From contig NC_054537.1 in NCBI RefSeq assembly GCF_017654505.1, forward strand, positions 73,447,618 through 73,511,617: 64,000 bases of DNA. Reading direction: 5' to 3'. Shown here piece after piece: positions 36,216 to 48,144 of the stretch. The DNA is from Polyodon spathula. Its lineage: Eukaryota; Chordata; Actinopteri; Acipenseriformes; Polyodontidae. Both the position numbers and the translations under genes were made by a program. Position 1 is the stretch's first letter; every line of letters begins with the position of its first letter. Below the pieces are notes generated by a model, which saw only the letters and a list, made by a program, of their open reading frames with translations, was not told the DNA's origin and searched no databases.

Positions 36216-37092
36216 ACTTATGTTTTTCTGAATATTATTGGACATTAATAGTTCATCTCAAAGGGGAATTACACCCTCCAAATGTTGGGAATCCCAGGGG
36301 AGAAGCACGAGCAGATCTAATAAGGTAGTGCAGGATGTGGGAACAAACAAAAACATTAGCTCCATGGATATTTGCCAGACAAAATCAAACAGATGACCTA
36401 AATACAACCAAAGTCAATTGCCAATTAATTCCGAATGAATGTGCCAGCGGTTGACCAAAACTATTCCTTTGCCATTTATGTACAGCAGTGTTCACACCAG
36501 GAATTTTTCACAGCATGGTGGTGGGAGGAATGGGGGGCAGAGGCGGGGGCGGGGAAAGAAACTGAGATCCTCGCAACCCCCTGGAGGCGAGCCAGGACAA
36601 GTCATGCATATGCTTACGCTTTGTTGAAGCAGTTGTCACGATAATATTCTATATCTATGGTTGTATGTAGGTAGATGCAGAGTATGCGTCATAGGCTGAT
36701 GTACTCCTTTGCATGTACGCCATTCCACTGAGGGGAAACTAGATTTGTGCCATAGTGTTATCATTTCTGTCTTAGTTGTAGTTTCTGCATGTGAGTTGTA
36801 CAACTATTTTCAGCAAACCAATTTCTCACAAAGGAATAATCAACAATGTTTCACAGGATTATTATTATTTTTTGGCTGTTATGCAAAGTGAAAACACAAC
36901 GTAGTGGCCCGATTACAGCATCATTTTTCCAGGTAGCAACGTAGTGGCCCGTTACGCTCAACAGTGCTTGCGAGAACCCTGTACAGTACTGCACTACAGT
37001 GCTTCTACTTTATACAGAGGACAGGAAAGGATTTAACAACTGGAAAGTTAATTATAACATTGCCTCCATTCATTTTTATTTTTTTAGATTTC

Positions 37093-37205
37093 ATATCTAT
37101 CTATCTATCTATCTATATCTATACATATATACACACACACACACACACATATATATATAGTCCCCATTGCTATATTATAATATATCTATGTATATATATA
37201 TATAG

Positions 37206-37236
<31 letters not shown>

Positions 37237-37246
37237 GTATATATAT

Positions 37247-37293
<47 letters not shown>

Positions 37294-37479
37294 TATATAT
37301 ATATATATATATATTATACCATATATATATGTATATATATATATCTCATCGATATATATATAGTATATATATACATATACCTATATACATATATATCATA
37401 TATCTTATATCGTATATATAGTATGGTTATCATATTCTCTATATATATCTATATATATTATATATAATATAGTATATAC

Positions 37480-37508
<29 letters not shown>
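37093..37508. repeat. Complex (TA)n/(CA)n/(CTAT)n microsatellite
   Basis: More than 400 bp of TA units interrupted by ctat, ca and short unique motifs. A 167-codon frame across it is purely a by-product of the repeat. Confidence 0.97.
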
Positions 37509-37510
<2 letters not shown>

Positions 37511-37728
37511 AATTTTCTTTACATCAGGTATAAATATTTAGTGTGTAGTCCACGGGGAACACAGGTACTACACCTTACAGAAGGACACAGAATGAAAAGA
37601 CCTAGTTTAATTGTTAATTAGTGGGCACCTGGACCGATAATAATATTACGGGTAAGGCCAACAGCAAAACTTCCCTTTTCTTGGTCTCGCTCGAACACAC
37701 CGCTCGGAGAATGAAGATATATGGCGAT

Positions 37729-37735
37729 AGTATAT

Positions 37736-37795
<60 letters not shown>

Positions 37796-37807
37796 GTGCA
37801 TATATAT
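37729..37807. repeat. (TA)n microsatellite
   Basis: About 75 bp of TA units with small interruptions, ending in tgtggtgcatatatata. Confidence 0.97.
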
Positions 37808-38746
37808 AAATTGAAAATATATTTTCCTCCCCCCCCCCGTTTGCAGTAAAAATAGAATGTGGAACATTACAAATCTCTCTAGTGCAGTCTTTGGTTGGAA
37901 ACCCTGGGGCTTGTCTCATAATTAAAGCTTTGTGCTGTAATAAAGATAATGTGTTCTTAAAGGAATTGGATTTGAAAATCCATTCTCTTATCTCTTATTA
38001 GCATTTGCAACATTATGTCTGTTCCACCTTTTTTTGTAATGAATATCTTGTATTGATAAGATAACTGTTTTACTCTGTTGTTAATCAAGTTACAACACGT
38101 GTTACAGTACAAGTGTAACTGTTACAAGTGAAATATATTAAGAAAAAAAAAAAAAACATACCATAAAAATGGACCAGAATATGCACTTTTATCTTCAACA
38201 ATACTACAAAGTAGAATTCCATAATTATGTTTTATTACAGTGCTCAAATACCTATTAAATAACATGAACATTCATTTGTACTATATCTAAACTCACGCTT
38301 ACCAGAATAAATGTTTTTCTAAAAGCTGGACATGCAGGTCTGCCAAACTACTGCCGAATATTTTGTTAAGTGGATATCTGTGTCGTAATGTGATGTTGTC
38401 ATCCTTCGTGTCACAGAGGACTTGATCTACATCACTGGCAGCATGTCCATTTCTCAAGAACAGCACCCAGTTCTCAAATCAATTAACACCAGGATGGATT
38501 GAGCACGTCTGATGATACGATTCATCACAAGCAATACTGATCAGATTAAATCTAGTTATTCACAATTCTAATCATTAGAGTGATGTATCTGGTTAAGAAT
38601 CAGTAACTAATGTTTCCAAATCTCTACAATGCTCACACTCATATCAAACATTATGTGATTTTACTCTTAGGCCAAATACAAAAATATCTGTAGGTAGGTA
38701 AAACTTTTTATTTTATTTTTATATTTCCTGAATAAGCATTGTGAGC

Positions 38747-39045
38747 TGGTAAAAGTGGCAAGTGATAGTTCATTACACTGTCATCTTGCTGCATTCTCCC
38801 ATCTCCCCTTTCTCCAACTCACAGCTGGCTCAGTCTCATTTTGAGGGTGCATCTTCATTAATACACTTTCCACCTGCCTTGTTTTACGCTACAGGATACA
38901 AACGAGTTACAATCTGTTCAAATTTGGTTTACGATTTTTAATACGATCAGAGTTAGGGGTAATATGTACTGATTGATACATAGATAGACACACGCATACA
39001 TATGCATGAGGTTTAATTCCAATTAAACAACATATCCACATTTTA
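38747..39045 (+). repeat. Unclassified interspersed repeat, copy 1
   Basis: About 300 bp containing ggcaagtgatag, ctcagtctcattttg, ccacctgccttgttttacg and cagatctgttcaaatttggtt-like phrases. It is matched over its full length at 45407-45690 and partly, inverted, at 62812-62965. No ORF, terminal repeat or A-tail is obvious. Confidence 0.8.
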
Positions 39046-39639
39046 TGTATTTTTATTTACTGTAAAGGTAGTGTATTTAAATCACATTGCCAGCACACAC
39101 TCGCATAAGCCTCTTGGCACTGGGTCTTCACTGGGTGCTGCTGTTACAGGATAATTCTCACCCTGTCAGACCAATTCACACCCAGTACTCTACTGGGAAT
39201 ATTAGCCCGGGCCAATTCTCACCCCAGTACTCTGTACCCAGCAAAATCACTTTCACTGTACGATAACTACTACAAGCTAATCAGCAGTAGGACATATATT
39301 TGTGAATGTACTGTAAAAGATACAGGAAAAAAAAAACAATAATTTGTTTAACAATAATAGTGAGAACAATAATCAGAGATGACAGTGAGGAGAAGTAAAA
39401 AAAAAAAAAAAAAGGCTGAAAACTGGCAGGAATCTGGGATCCACTGCGGTGTTGGACTTTTAGCTCAGGAACCGAAATTGAATGAAGTTAAGATTCAGAT
39501 TACACCAGAAACTAGAATGTATATCAAATAAGTGAACTCTAACTGCTGGTTACAGTTCACAAACCCAGAGAGGCCAATACTTGAGAGTGAACAAAACAGC
39601 ACCTGCCAAGCAGAATTAGATAAATGTAACGGTAAAGTA

Positions 39640-39735
39640 GGGTCTGTGAAACTTGATGCAAGTATTCAGTCAAATAAAGTTGTGGTAAAATATATATTTA
39701 GTTTCAAGTGAAATTATTTTTTCTTAAATAAATGC
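39640..39735 (+). repeat. Interspersed repeat, copy 2 of a pair
   Basis: Partner of the repeat at 27985-28085, sharing gggtctgtgaaacttgatg, 'cagtcaaataaagttg' and 'gtaaaatatatatttagttt'. The family was not recognised. Confidence 0.75.
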
Positions 39736-40079
39736 TGTACAGCATGTCTTTTCTTTTAATGTTCTTATTCGTTTGAAAACCTGAAATGAAACCAAACACA
39801 AGTCACCAAGCAATTTGGTGTTTTCCATGCTGGTGAGTTGCTTCACCATTCTGCTAAATAATTGTGTTTATGTCTTGAATATTGCTCCTGTACAGGTATT
39901 CATAATTAAGCTAGAGCTGCAGCTGTATTTTTTAGTGTGTGTAGGGGTGCTGTGTTAATTTAGTATGACATTTAGTTTATTAACATTAGTTTATCTGTTG
40001 CTTTATTATTATAGTTTATTAACACACACTTGCCTATTGCTTTTTTCTTACTTCCATTCATTTCATATGGTGTAATAAG

Positions 40080-41465
40080 TAGGGGTCTACCTAAATCGCG
40101 ATTTCGCGGAAATCATGAAATTGAGGGGTCACTGCGAAATTAACCTCTTAGGGGCCAATGCATATGGACAAGTACGGAGAGGGAAAAAAAAAAAAAAAAA
40201 AAAAAAACTTGTTTAAATGAACTACTGCACAACGCAAGCTACGTATCTTCCTTCTGTAGATAGCCCTTTTTTATTCATTCGCCATCCTGTGTGCATTGCA
40301 CTTAAGTAAAAAACAAACAAACAAAAACGTGCACAAATAACATTTACAAAAAAAATTCTCCAAAACTGTTAACGTTCTTATTTATTATTCAAATGACAAC
40401 AAAGTTTTAATCAGCCTATCAGTGTTTCTTTACTGCTTTTCTGAGACCTGTAATGTGCAGTTGGGGGTTGGACAAAGTTGGCGCTGCATTCAGGTTTCTA
40501 AAATCTAGTTTTCAGCATTGGAGGTAAAATATTAGAAATGGAGGACAAAAAAAGCAAAGTATATTTCGGCTGATGATCGTTTCTTCATACTTTTTAGGTT
40601 CTTCACTCAAGAAATAGGGACCCTTATATGCTATCTTCATCAGACTAATCTGAAACCTCTATAGGAAGCGAAGTCTGATGAAGATAGCATAAGGGTCATC
40701 ATTTCCCAAAGAAACTGTCCATGCAGACTGAGGCAATTGTTTTGCATATCTTAATGGGTGTCTGGAGAAAATACGATCGATCGTTATTTAGCTTCAGAAT
40801 CACACATTCAACAAAAGGCTACACAGAAGCTGCTGAACAGAACGTAAAATAAACAGCTTTCAAAAACCAAACTGGAAAGTCAGCCAAGACAAAAAGTAGT
40901 CCTGTCTGCAAGTTAAATCATTACTAAAACGATAGCACAGCCACCTCGCTTCAACCTGCTGCTTACTTTTTCGCAGTTGGAATTTTAGACCCAAATAGTC
41001 CCATTTTCTATGTTTTGACTCAGTACTAATAAAATAAATTACTGGATGGGACAAATAACATGACAACAAACGTGCTGCATATATTACCCTTATTAAAGTA
41101 TGCCAGATGCCCTTGGGTAACCGAGTTTTGTAGCTATTTCTAATCGATTTCCACAGCTGTGTAACTTGGCAAAGCTTTGCCTTAACTTCCAACCAATTCA
41201 GTGGAAGCAGAACTTGCCCTCTGTGTAGACTGCACGTCAACTGCAGGGGGATGCTGCATGCTTGCCTTTTAACAAATGACAGCACTCTGTTTTAGTAAGG
41301 AAGCAAGTATCACTATTTTTAGGCTTTACAGTGTTCTGAAATACTGTCTACTTAGGTTTATTTAATGTTTAAACAGGCCCACAAAATGTCTGCAAAATCC
41401 TAGTTTTATTCCGCAACCTACCCGTGAAAAATACATAAATTTACCGCAATTTAAGTAGACCCCTA
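40080..41465. mobile_element. hAT-type non-autonomous transposon, copy B
   Basis: The ends are TAGGGGTCTACCTAAATCGC and GCAATTTAAGTAGACCCCTA, inverted repeats of each other and of copy A (24498-25544). The flanking octamers gtaataag and gaaatcag match at 6 of 8, an aged hAT target duplication. Relative to copy A it has a Penelope-derived insertion (40584-40700) and about 175 bp of extra internal sequence around 41168-41340. A 141-codon minus-strand frame (41285-40860) covers part of it but shows no transposase motif. Confidence 0.88.
40584..40700 (-). mobile_element. Penelope-like element terminal fragment nested in hAT copy B
   Basis: Absent from the matching place in hAT copy A. It contains 'ttaggttcttcactcaagaa', then the 19-bp arm atgctatcttcatcagact at 40628-40646 and its exact reverse complement at 40672-40690. 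The same unit occurs at 41805-41975 and, in the opposite orientation, at the end of the Penelope-like element at 44265-44424. Confidence 0.75.
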
Positions 41466-41804
41466 GAAATCAGTAATGACAAGTAATAAATATTTATTCA
41501 TTCATTAATTCATTCATTTATTTATTCATTCATATTGTGTCTGGTAGTCAACTTAAATAACACTTTGTTTGCTTCCCCAGGAGTGTTCTCTTAGCCAGAG
41601 ACTACTGTATTAAGAAGTTAATATGTTGTGTGTAAGGTTATACGAGATCTCTTCTCATTCAATTCATGTTCTGGCATTAAGTACGTAAAATGATTTATCA
41701 TAACACACACAGACCCACCCACCAAAAAAAATGATCGTAAAAAACGTTTAGCTACTTGAAGTGGCCATTTTACATCCTTATCTGTGCTGTTGCAGAAATT
41801 GCCA

Positions 41805-41975
41805 AGTCTGATGAAGATAGCATATAACTTTTATTTGAAATACTGGTACTATGCACCACAAACATACATTTCTTCATCCTTTTTAGGTTTTTCATTCAAG
41901 AAATAGGGACCCTTCTATGCTATCTTCATCAGACTAATCTGAAACCTCTATAGGAAGCGAAGTCTGATGAGGGTC
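41805..41975 (-). mobile_element. Penelope-like element terminal repeat
   Basis: This is the reverse complement of 44265-44424: both contain ttttatttgaaatactggta, 'catttcttcatcctttttag', 'aagaaataggga' and the hairpin arms. Here a second copy of agtctgatgaagatagcat stands at 41805-41823, before the unit. It is most likely a solo or 5'-truncated copy of the element's end. Confidence 0.75.
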
Positions 41976-42370
41976 ATCATCAATAATCCAACATCAAAAA
42001 GACATCAATCATAGGTCTCTAGTTGTTTTTTCTCAGGACCGATAGGAACTGTGGGGGGGGGGGGGAATCTGAGCTATACACAGAGACCCTTCACCACAGA
42101 CCTAACACGGACATAACAAAAACAAGATAGCTGCTTCCGCATCCAGCTCTCAAATATCAGACATTTGCAGAGCTTTTTTTTGGCTGGAGTTGCAGCATTG
42201 AGTGCCCTGTTGATATGCAGTGCCTTTTAAACCTGTTTTACTGTGGGGAAAAAAAAAAAATTAAAAAGTGTGTGTAACATAAACAGAGCGTGTGATCCGT
42301 AATGGATAGCACTGCATTGAAGGTAAGACTTATTAAATGTCCATGTCCAATGCGTCTCTCTAATCCTTAC

Positions 42371-42533
42371 CTCCTTGTCCATGCTCTCCAGGTCTTCCTT
42401 GCACAGGGTGTACAGGGGCATTGACTCTGACATGCTCGGCTGTCGCTCCCTCCGCGAGGGGCCTGGCTGCTCATCATCGAGCCTCGAACACTGAAGCTCC
42501 TCCTCACCCAAGTGCTGGTGAGGCTGCACCACC
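42371..42533 (-). CDS. ctdp1: CTDP1 (FCP1) exon, conserved linker after BRCT
   Basis: A 163-nt exon bounded by an acceptor (TGTCTAG) and a donor (GAG, then GTAAGG). One base completes an Arg split from the exon at 51849-52079. The following 54 codons begin VVQPHQHLGEEELQ and include DDEQPGPSRRERQPSMSE and MPLYTLCKEDLESMDKE. The QPGPSRR.RQPSMSE.MPLYTLCKEDLESMDKE string is, as I recall human CTDP1, nearly invariant, so identification is firm. It lies C-terminal to the BRCT domain in a mostly disordered region of the nuclear phosphatase. The exon is notably GC-richer than its surroundings. Confidence 0.95.
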
Positions 42534-43544
42534 CTAGACAACGACAAAGACCCACACAATAAACAATACAGACCACAGAACAGGGAAACTGCAAAATTCA
42601 AGGTGTTCAAAATAAGTGTATGGTGTTACCAGACAGAGACAGCTACGTTATTCTATGTAATTAATTTAAGTGGATATTTCTGTTATTCAATAATTTTCAA
42701 TCACTTAATACTTCCTCCTAGGGCCTAGTCCTTGCCAGGTGAAATATTTCCAATACCACTTAAATAATACTATCATCTCATATTATCAAACTGTTTTGTT
42801 CTTGAAAGCTGCATGAAGCAGTCTTTAAAATAAATAAATACATAAATAAATAAATACCCACCATAAGCACCAATGAGAAACTAGCACACAGAGCGGCAAT
42901 TAATCTTTACAGTAATTTACATCAAACAAGACACCCTTTGGCCTACACAAATGCCCCAAGAAGTTCTTAAATATGTCATATTTTGTGTTATGATCGCTTT
43001 CTAAAGAAGCTACAAGAAATAGCTGATACACAGATAATAACCTGGATGTTTAGCGGTTTCACGATGCAGATGAAAACATGACATTAGCTTTACTCAAGTA
43101 AAATAACTGCCCATTAAAAAATACAACAAAACAAACCAAAAAAAACACACCACACACAACACACACGTGCAATATATAAAAGCAACGCAAATCCCAAAAA
43201 CAGATTTTAATGCCTTTATTCTGTGACCTTCATTTTCAAGTCACCTTCTTGGTGCTCTCCTGTCAATACATCCCTATATGCAAATGTAAACATCCAACCA
43301 GAAAATAACCAACTGCCACAGAAACTTTTCATGCCAAACAATTTCACCTAAGTAGGCTCAGAGCAGGTAATTAATTTACAACAAAACTTCTGGGTCACTG
43401 AATGTACATTCATGGGTTAATAAAATTTGTATAACGAATGTTAAGTAACACATCAAAATACATCATATCTTATTAATACAGCTGAAGACTGTTTTGCTTT
43501 TGTTAAGTAATTAAAAGGCAGCTAATTGTAATTAAATTAGACAA

Positions 43545-44424
43545 ACGGATGGGATTGGTTCTTGGATACCTTGGTTAAACTTGATCAAGGATTTATTAAA
43601 ACAGATCTTTACTCAAAACCTACTGATATGCATCAGTACCTACATATGTCAGCTTCACATTATATCCATACAAAAAAAGCCATTCCCAAAGGACTGGGTA
43701 GGATAAAAATAATCTGTTCTGATGAAAATGACTATAAAAAACAGAGAAAGGAATGAAAAAATCAATCTTATAAAAAGAGGATATAAAGAACAGACTTAGG
43801 AAGAGAAAGTTGACAAACTCATTAAATGAACTGCTTGAGCATTATGAAAAGAAAAAAAGGTTTAAAAAGTACCATTAATAATGACATATTCTAAAATTAG
43901 TACCCAACATTTCATAGTTTGGAAGCAATATTAGTATACCTCAGAGAAAATGGAAGAAATATTTCCGAAAGCGCCGATTGTGGCTTTTAGAAAGGATGCG
44001 AATGTAGCTGATATTTTGGTAAATGGTAGAAAAATGGATCATAGACACATTAAAGGACATTAAAACCTGTAAGAGCACATGCAAGGAATGCAAATAGATT
44101 TGTAAAGATAAAAGTGAAATCACAAAATAGAGAAAAAAAAAAAATACTCATGCAAAACTAGCAACCTTGTTTATGGTAGATTTTGCCAAAAATGTAATAA
44201 AATTAAACATGTAGGAGAGACAGATACAACATTTACAAACGCATACAGAATCACCTATCAAACTGCTATCTTCATCAGACTAATGTGAAACCTCTATAGG
44301 AAGCTAAGCCTGATGAAGATAGCATATAAAGGTCCCTATTTCTTGCATGAAGAACCTAAAAAGGATGAAGAAATGTACATGTTTGTTGTGCATAGTACCA
44401 GTACTTCAAATAAAAGTTACTTAT
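43545..44424 (+). mobile_element. Penelope-like element, 5'-truncated
   Basis: The frame at 43562-43756 reads KLDQGFIKTDLYSKPTDMHQ and continues with YLH and, a little later, HTKKAIPKGLGRIKIICSDE. The motif 'TDLY.KPTD..QYLH.sS.H' followed by 'IP.gq..R...iCs' is diagnostic of Penelope-like reverse transcriptases. Near 44170 the sequence reads VYGRFCQKCNKIKHVGETDT in a frame matching the GIY-YIG endonuclease (normally Y.I.C..C...YIGET). Frameshifts and stops separate these parts, so it is dead. The 3' end carries the palindromic unit also seen at 40584 and 41805. It starts abruptly near 43545, without the fingers and palm. Confidence 0.85.
44265..44323. repeat. Hairpin at the end of the Penelope-like element
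   Basis: The arm gctatcttcatcagact (44265-44281) is matched by its near-exact reverse complement agcctgatgaagatagc (44307-44323) across a 25-base loop that contains tgaaacctctataggaagc. The same hairpin occurs in two other copies in the window. Confidence 0.85.
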
Positions 44425-45406
44425 TCTGGGGCAAAACTCCAAGCATAAAATTGCAGCATTGTTATTTAATTAGCTGCTAGATGTCCTGGCTAAAAAAAAC
44501 AGGCTGTCCAAAATAATGTTTCCATTTGGACAAAGATTTTTTGCCAAAAAAACAAAACCTGCTTGCACAAGTTATGCAATATACCGGTAATTTTTATACA
44601 TTTACACATTTTCTTCCCAAGTTGCACCGATTTAAAAAGTTTTGGAAATATGCACATATTTGACATTACTATCAGATGATCTAAAATATGCATATGTCTC
44701 AATCTTCATGGTGCTGATGCTGACACACTGACAAGCGGAGCTGCTTTCAAGCACAGACAAAGGCCTCACAGCATATAAAAATAAAGGCAATCATTACAAA
44801 AACGGGTGATTTTTTTTTTTTTTTTTTTTTTTTAAATTAGCACTTTGAACAGCTTACCTAGTGAAATGCCTATGAAAATCTATTTAATACAAAAAGCCCT
44901 TTAAGCTCTATGCATTATGACATAGCACTGCCTCCCTAAGTAGACAGCAAAGGAGCTTATTCCACTAGAGCAACAACAGGCAAAAAAAAAAAAAAAAAAA
45001 ATGGCAAAGCCTAGAATAATATCAGAGCATTAATAGAGAAAATATAAATACACACGCATACTCTGCATTAAGTTCTGGAAGGAGAATATACTATATGCAT
45101 ATTCAAACAATTAATTAATTATATTTCCTCTAGCCCAGAGGCAAAGTATTTTATCATCCAGCAAAGCTCAGCCAGCATTATAAAAATGAATTAAGTTTGC
45201 TACATTTTTTTAAAATTTTTTATCCTAATTCATACAACTCTTTAATGAGATCATTATCTCATCACAGCTGTTTGCTGATGGCTTTTTGTCTACTGCAGGT
45301 ACACAGAGGAGACTCCAGTCTAGTAAAGGGGGTTAACAGTAGATGAAAGTTAAGACTTGATATTTTGACCTTGTACAGTAATGGAATATATAATGCTGTA
45401 GCGATA

Positions 45407-45690
45407 CCAGTGGCAAGTGATAGTTTAGATTACAACCTCATCTTGCTTCATTCTCACACCACCTCCCCTTTCTCCACCTCACAGTTGGCTCAGTCTCATT
45501 TTGCGTGTTTATCTTCATTTATAAACTTTCCACCTGCCTTGTTTTATGTTATAGGATACAAACGAGTCACAATCTGTTCAAATTTGGTTAACGGTTTTCA
45601 GTAGGTTAGGGGTATTATGTATTGATTGATACATACACACGCGTATACATATGCATGGAGGTTTAATTCTGATTAAATAACACATCCACA
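45407..45690 (+). repeat. Unclassified interspersed repeat, copy 2
   Basis: Close copy of 38747-39045, sharing ggcaagtgatagtt, 'ctcagtctcattttg', 'tttccacctgccttgtttta' and 'tacatatgcatg'. Its right end coincides with the insertion point of the hAT-like element that starts at 45692. Confidence 0.8.
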
Positions 45691-45691
45691 T

Positions 45692-46950
45692 CTACGTTCC
45701 CGCTAATCGCTCGCCACGTCGCCACAAGCGAAAGTTTTTTCTGTGTGGCTAAACTAATTTTCACCTCGTTAGCTACAGTGCAAAACTGTTAAAAACAGGT
45801 GTAAATCAGACCAGCCAGCACGATTTCTATTAATTACGCGTGCGGCCAGATCAAGCAATAAATGACTTTTTTTTTTCTTCGCCCAATTAAATCAGTCTAG
45901 CTTGCTCACATAACATAATCTTAACAACGCTGTACGAGAGGTGTGTAAATAACTTTATCATGGCATCAAAGCGGTGAAAATTACAGAAATGTTTTTTAAA
46001 ACAGAAAATAAAGCAAACAACTTCATGAAACACACAGCTTATTTTATTCTGTTAGATAAAGTTGGTCCCTATCTCTGTTGTTTAATCAGAGGGGGGAGAA
46101 CGGAGATTAATAAGGTTGGTCAGCGAATATTTATTTACCACATAAAACTACCGGTGCAGTCAGTACACCCTCGATAACTAACTTGGGATCCAAGCGAAAG
46201 AACAATCAAAACAAACAACAAGCTGCTGGAGTAAGCTATAGTATTAAGTCACCTTGGATAAAGGCATTAGCTAAATGTATTAATAATACTATGACGAGCC
46301 CTGTTTTTATTCTTCATATGACGCAATGAATTTAAAAAAACCTTTTGTTTTGATAGCACAGCTGCATGCTACTTAAACAAATAATGTTATCTAAATGACT
46401 ATGCAACAGTTGTTTTTTTTCACACGGTAGTAAAGTTTAGCATTTATTAAAATAAATCAAAATAACAATAGCACTAAGATAGCCTAAAGCAAATGTGTTG
46501 GTAGAGTGGGGTCTGTCATTAAAATATCTAGCCAAGTTACAATACATGTTTAAAAGAAAATACACATTTTGTCTTGCTGAAATAAATAAACAAATACCTT
46601 TACAATCCCTGTAGTACAATTGTTACTGTTTTAGCCGTGAGAACTTGTAAAGGGCAGACAAGTACAGTACCTATTCTACCAGTGACAATGTTGTATGTTT
46701 GGTGTGTGTGTCATCAGGGTTGCATTGGAAACTGAAATGGGAAGGAAAGCAAAAGAATGAGCAGTTGTTTAGTTGTTAGGAGGTTATTAACATTTGAATT
46801 CGTTATAGATTTTGTATTATGTAAGCCTACAATAAAATACTTTTAGTTATTTTTAACCTTCTTTGGCGTGGCTTAAGTTTTTCCAGTGTGGCTAAAAATA
46901 TTGTTTTAGCCACAGTGGCTAACTAAATAAAATCCCTAGAGGGAACGTAG
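45692..46950 (+). mobile_element. hAT-like transposon, degenerate
   Basis: The ends CTACGTTCCC (45692-45701) and GGGAACGTAG (46941-46950) are inverted repeats, and GTGTGGCTAAA-like phrases recur inverted inside both ends. cacat flanks both sides, suggesting a 5-bp duplication. From 45960 the sequence starts ATGGCATCAAAGCGG, and after a one-base frame change reads KITEMFFKTENKAN, a typical opening of hAT transposases (MASKR...FF.K). The remainder of the transposase is gone. A SINE tail lies inside (46225-46290). Confidence 0.65.
46225..46290 (+). mobile_element. SINE 3' tail
   Basis: The stretch 'agtcaccttggataaaggcattagctaaatg' followed by tattaataatacta matches the highly conserved 3' tail shared by V-SINE-type fish SINEs and their partner LINEs (ttggataaa.gcgtctgctaaatg). 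No tRNA head is recognisable upstream, so it is truncated. It lies within the hAT-like element. Confidence 0.65.
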
Positions 46951-47002
46951 CACATAACCAATGTGACATATACACACACTATATACTGTATGTATGCATG
47001 TC

Positions 47003-47003
<1 letters not shown>

Positions 47004-47091
<88 letters not shown>

Positions 47092-47219
47092 TACATACAC
47101 ACACACACCATATATATGCCATACATAAAAAAATATATATATGTGTGTGTGTGATATATGACATTCACATACCCCTCCTATACACACACACATGATATAT
47201 GTATGTGTGTGTGTGTGTA
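47004..47219. repeat. (TA)n then (CA)n microsatellite
   Basis: Sixty-seven bases of TA followed by CA and mixed TA/TG/CA motifs. Several 60-95-codon frames on both strands here are artefacts. Confidence 0.97.
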
Positions 47220-48118
47220 CCATGATTTTGAAGACGACTGGTTACACCTGAGCTAAAAAACACTCAAGCATTTTGTAAAGTAACCAGACACACTAATTTC
47301 ATACAGTATATCAAAACAAAAGCCCTGAAAAAACAGATTTACATAAAACTCGAAAATAGCTAAAAAATAAGCACAGAAAAATACAATTAATAAAACCTGA
47401 AAAACAGAAGCCCTAGTTACAATTATGAAGCCCAGAAAATCATTGAGTGATTCAGTGTCTTATTTTCACTCCTGTAAGCCACAATACACAAGGTGTGACA
47501 ACCACCTAAGAATTGGATTGTCAGTACAACTGCATTGCTGAAGTGTTTTATTGTGCTTTAAACAAGTCTATGAAAAACACAAAACAAGATAACATATTAA
47601 TGGGATGACTGCTTGGAGAAATACTATGCTCCCTATAGCAATACAGGAGGAAGAAATAGGTGATCATGGGGAAAAGGGTGGTATGGTTGTCCCCTTGCAT
47701 GTTAATGTTGCCAAAGTCCAGAAGTAAGGTGTGTAAAAAAAGTGAGGCTGAAGCTTAGGGAAGGCCCTTATTACAAGCTGCAATTGGCAAATTAAAGACT
47801 GTTCTAGACATTAGCGGGGCTGGGACTCATTCAGAGGTGGGCTATATGCACTATTTCTGCTGATGAAGTACTGACATAAGCACTCAAAACAGCAGACTGC
47901 ACAAAGTGCCATGACTTAAAATAAAAGATGAGCTCTAAAGCAAGAGCGCTGGTTTAAGTCTATCTGTGTAAAAGGAAGCTGCTTCACCTCTTTAGAAAAC
48001 AAGGGAAATGTATGCGCTTAAAGACATTCCTTTTGTTTCATGTGATATAGGAAGTGCCTGTGTCTCAGTTACCCTATCACACACTACACTGTTTACTAGA
48101 CACATAATAACACACACA

Positions 48119-48144
48119 TACATACATATATATATATATATATA
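48119..48144. repeat. (TA)n tract at Tc1 left edge
   Basis: A short TA/CA tract directly abutting the left inverted repeat of the Tc1-like element at 48145. Confidence 0.9.

Larger units (their letters stand above)
5469..42370 (-). other. ctdp1: CTDP1 intron (36.9 kb), repeat-filled
   Basis: This is the interval between the exons at 42371-42533 and 5293-5468. The codon phases join exactly (phase 0), so no exon need be missing between them. The mobile elements inside it are listed separately. I see no gene in the main unassigned spans: 5469-6440, 6900-8240, 8350-9600, 13580-15600, 16380-18000, 18810-20080, 20440-22530, 22610-23570, 28090-29440, 30660-31290, 31720-33800, 36230-37090 and 37800-38740. 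They are AT-rich and carry only short A/T runs and chance ORFs. Confidence 0.8.

Noticed and set aside
36964..37467. 167-codon ORF of Tyr, Ile and Thr
   Set aside because: Produced entirely by TA/CA repeats; no unique protein sequence.
46936..47223. Overlapping ORFs on both strands (60-95 codons)
   Set aside because: They translate a TA/CA microsatellite and carry no information.
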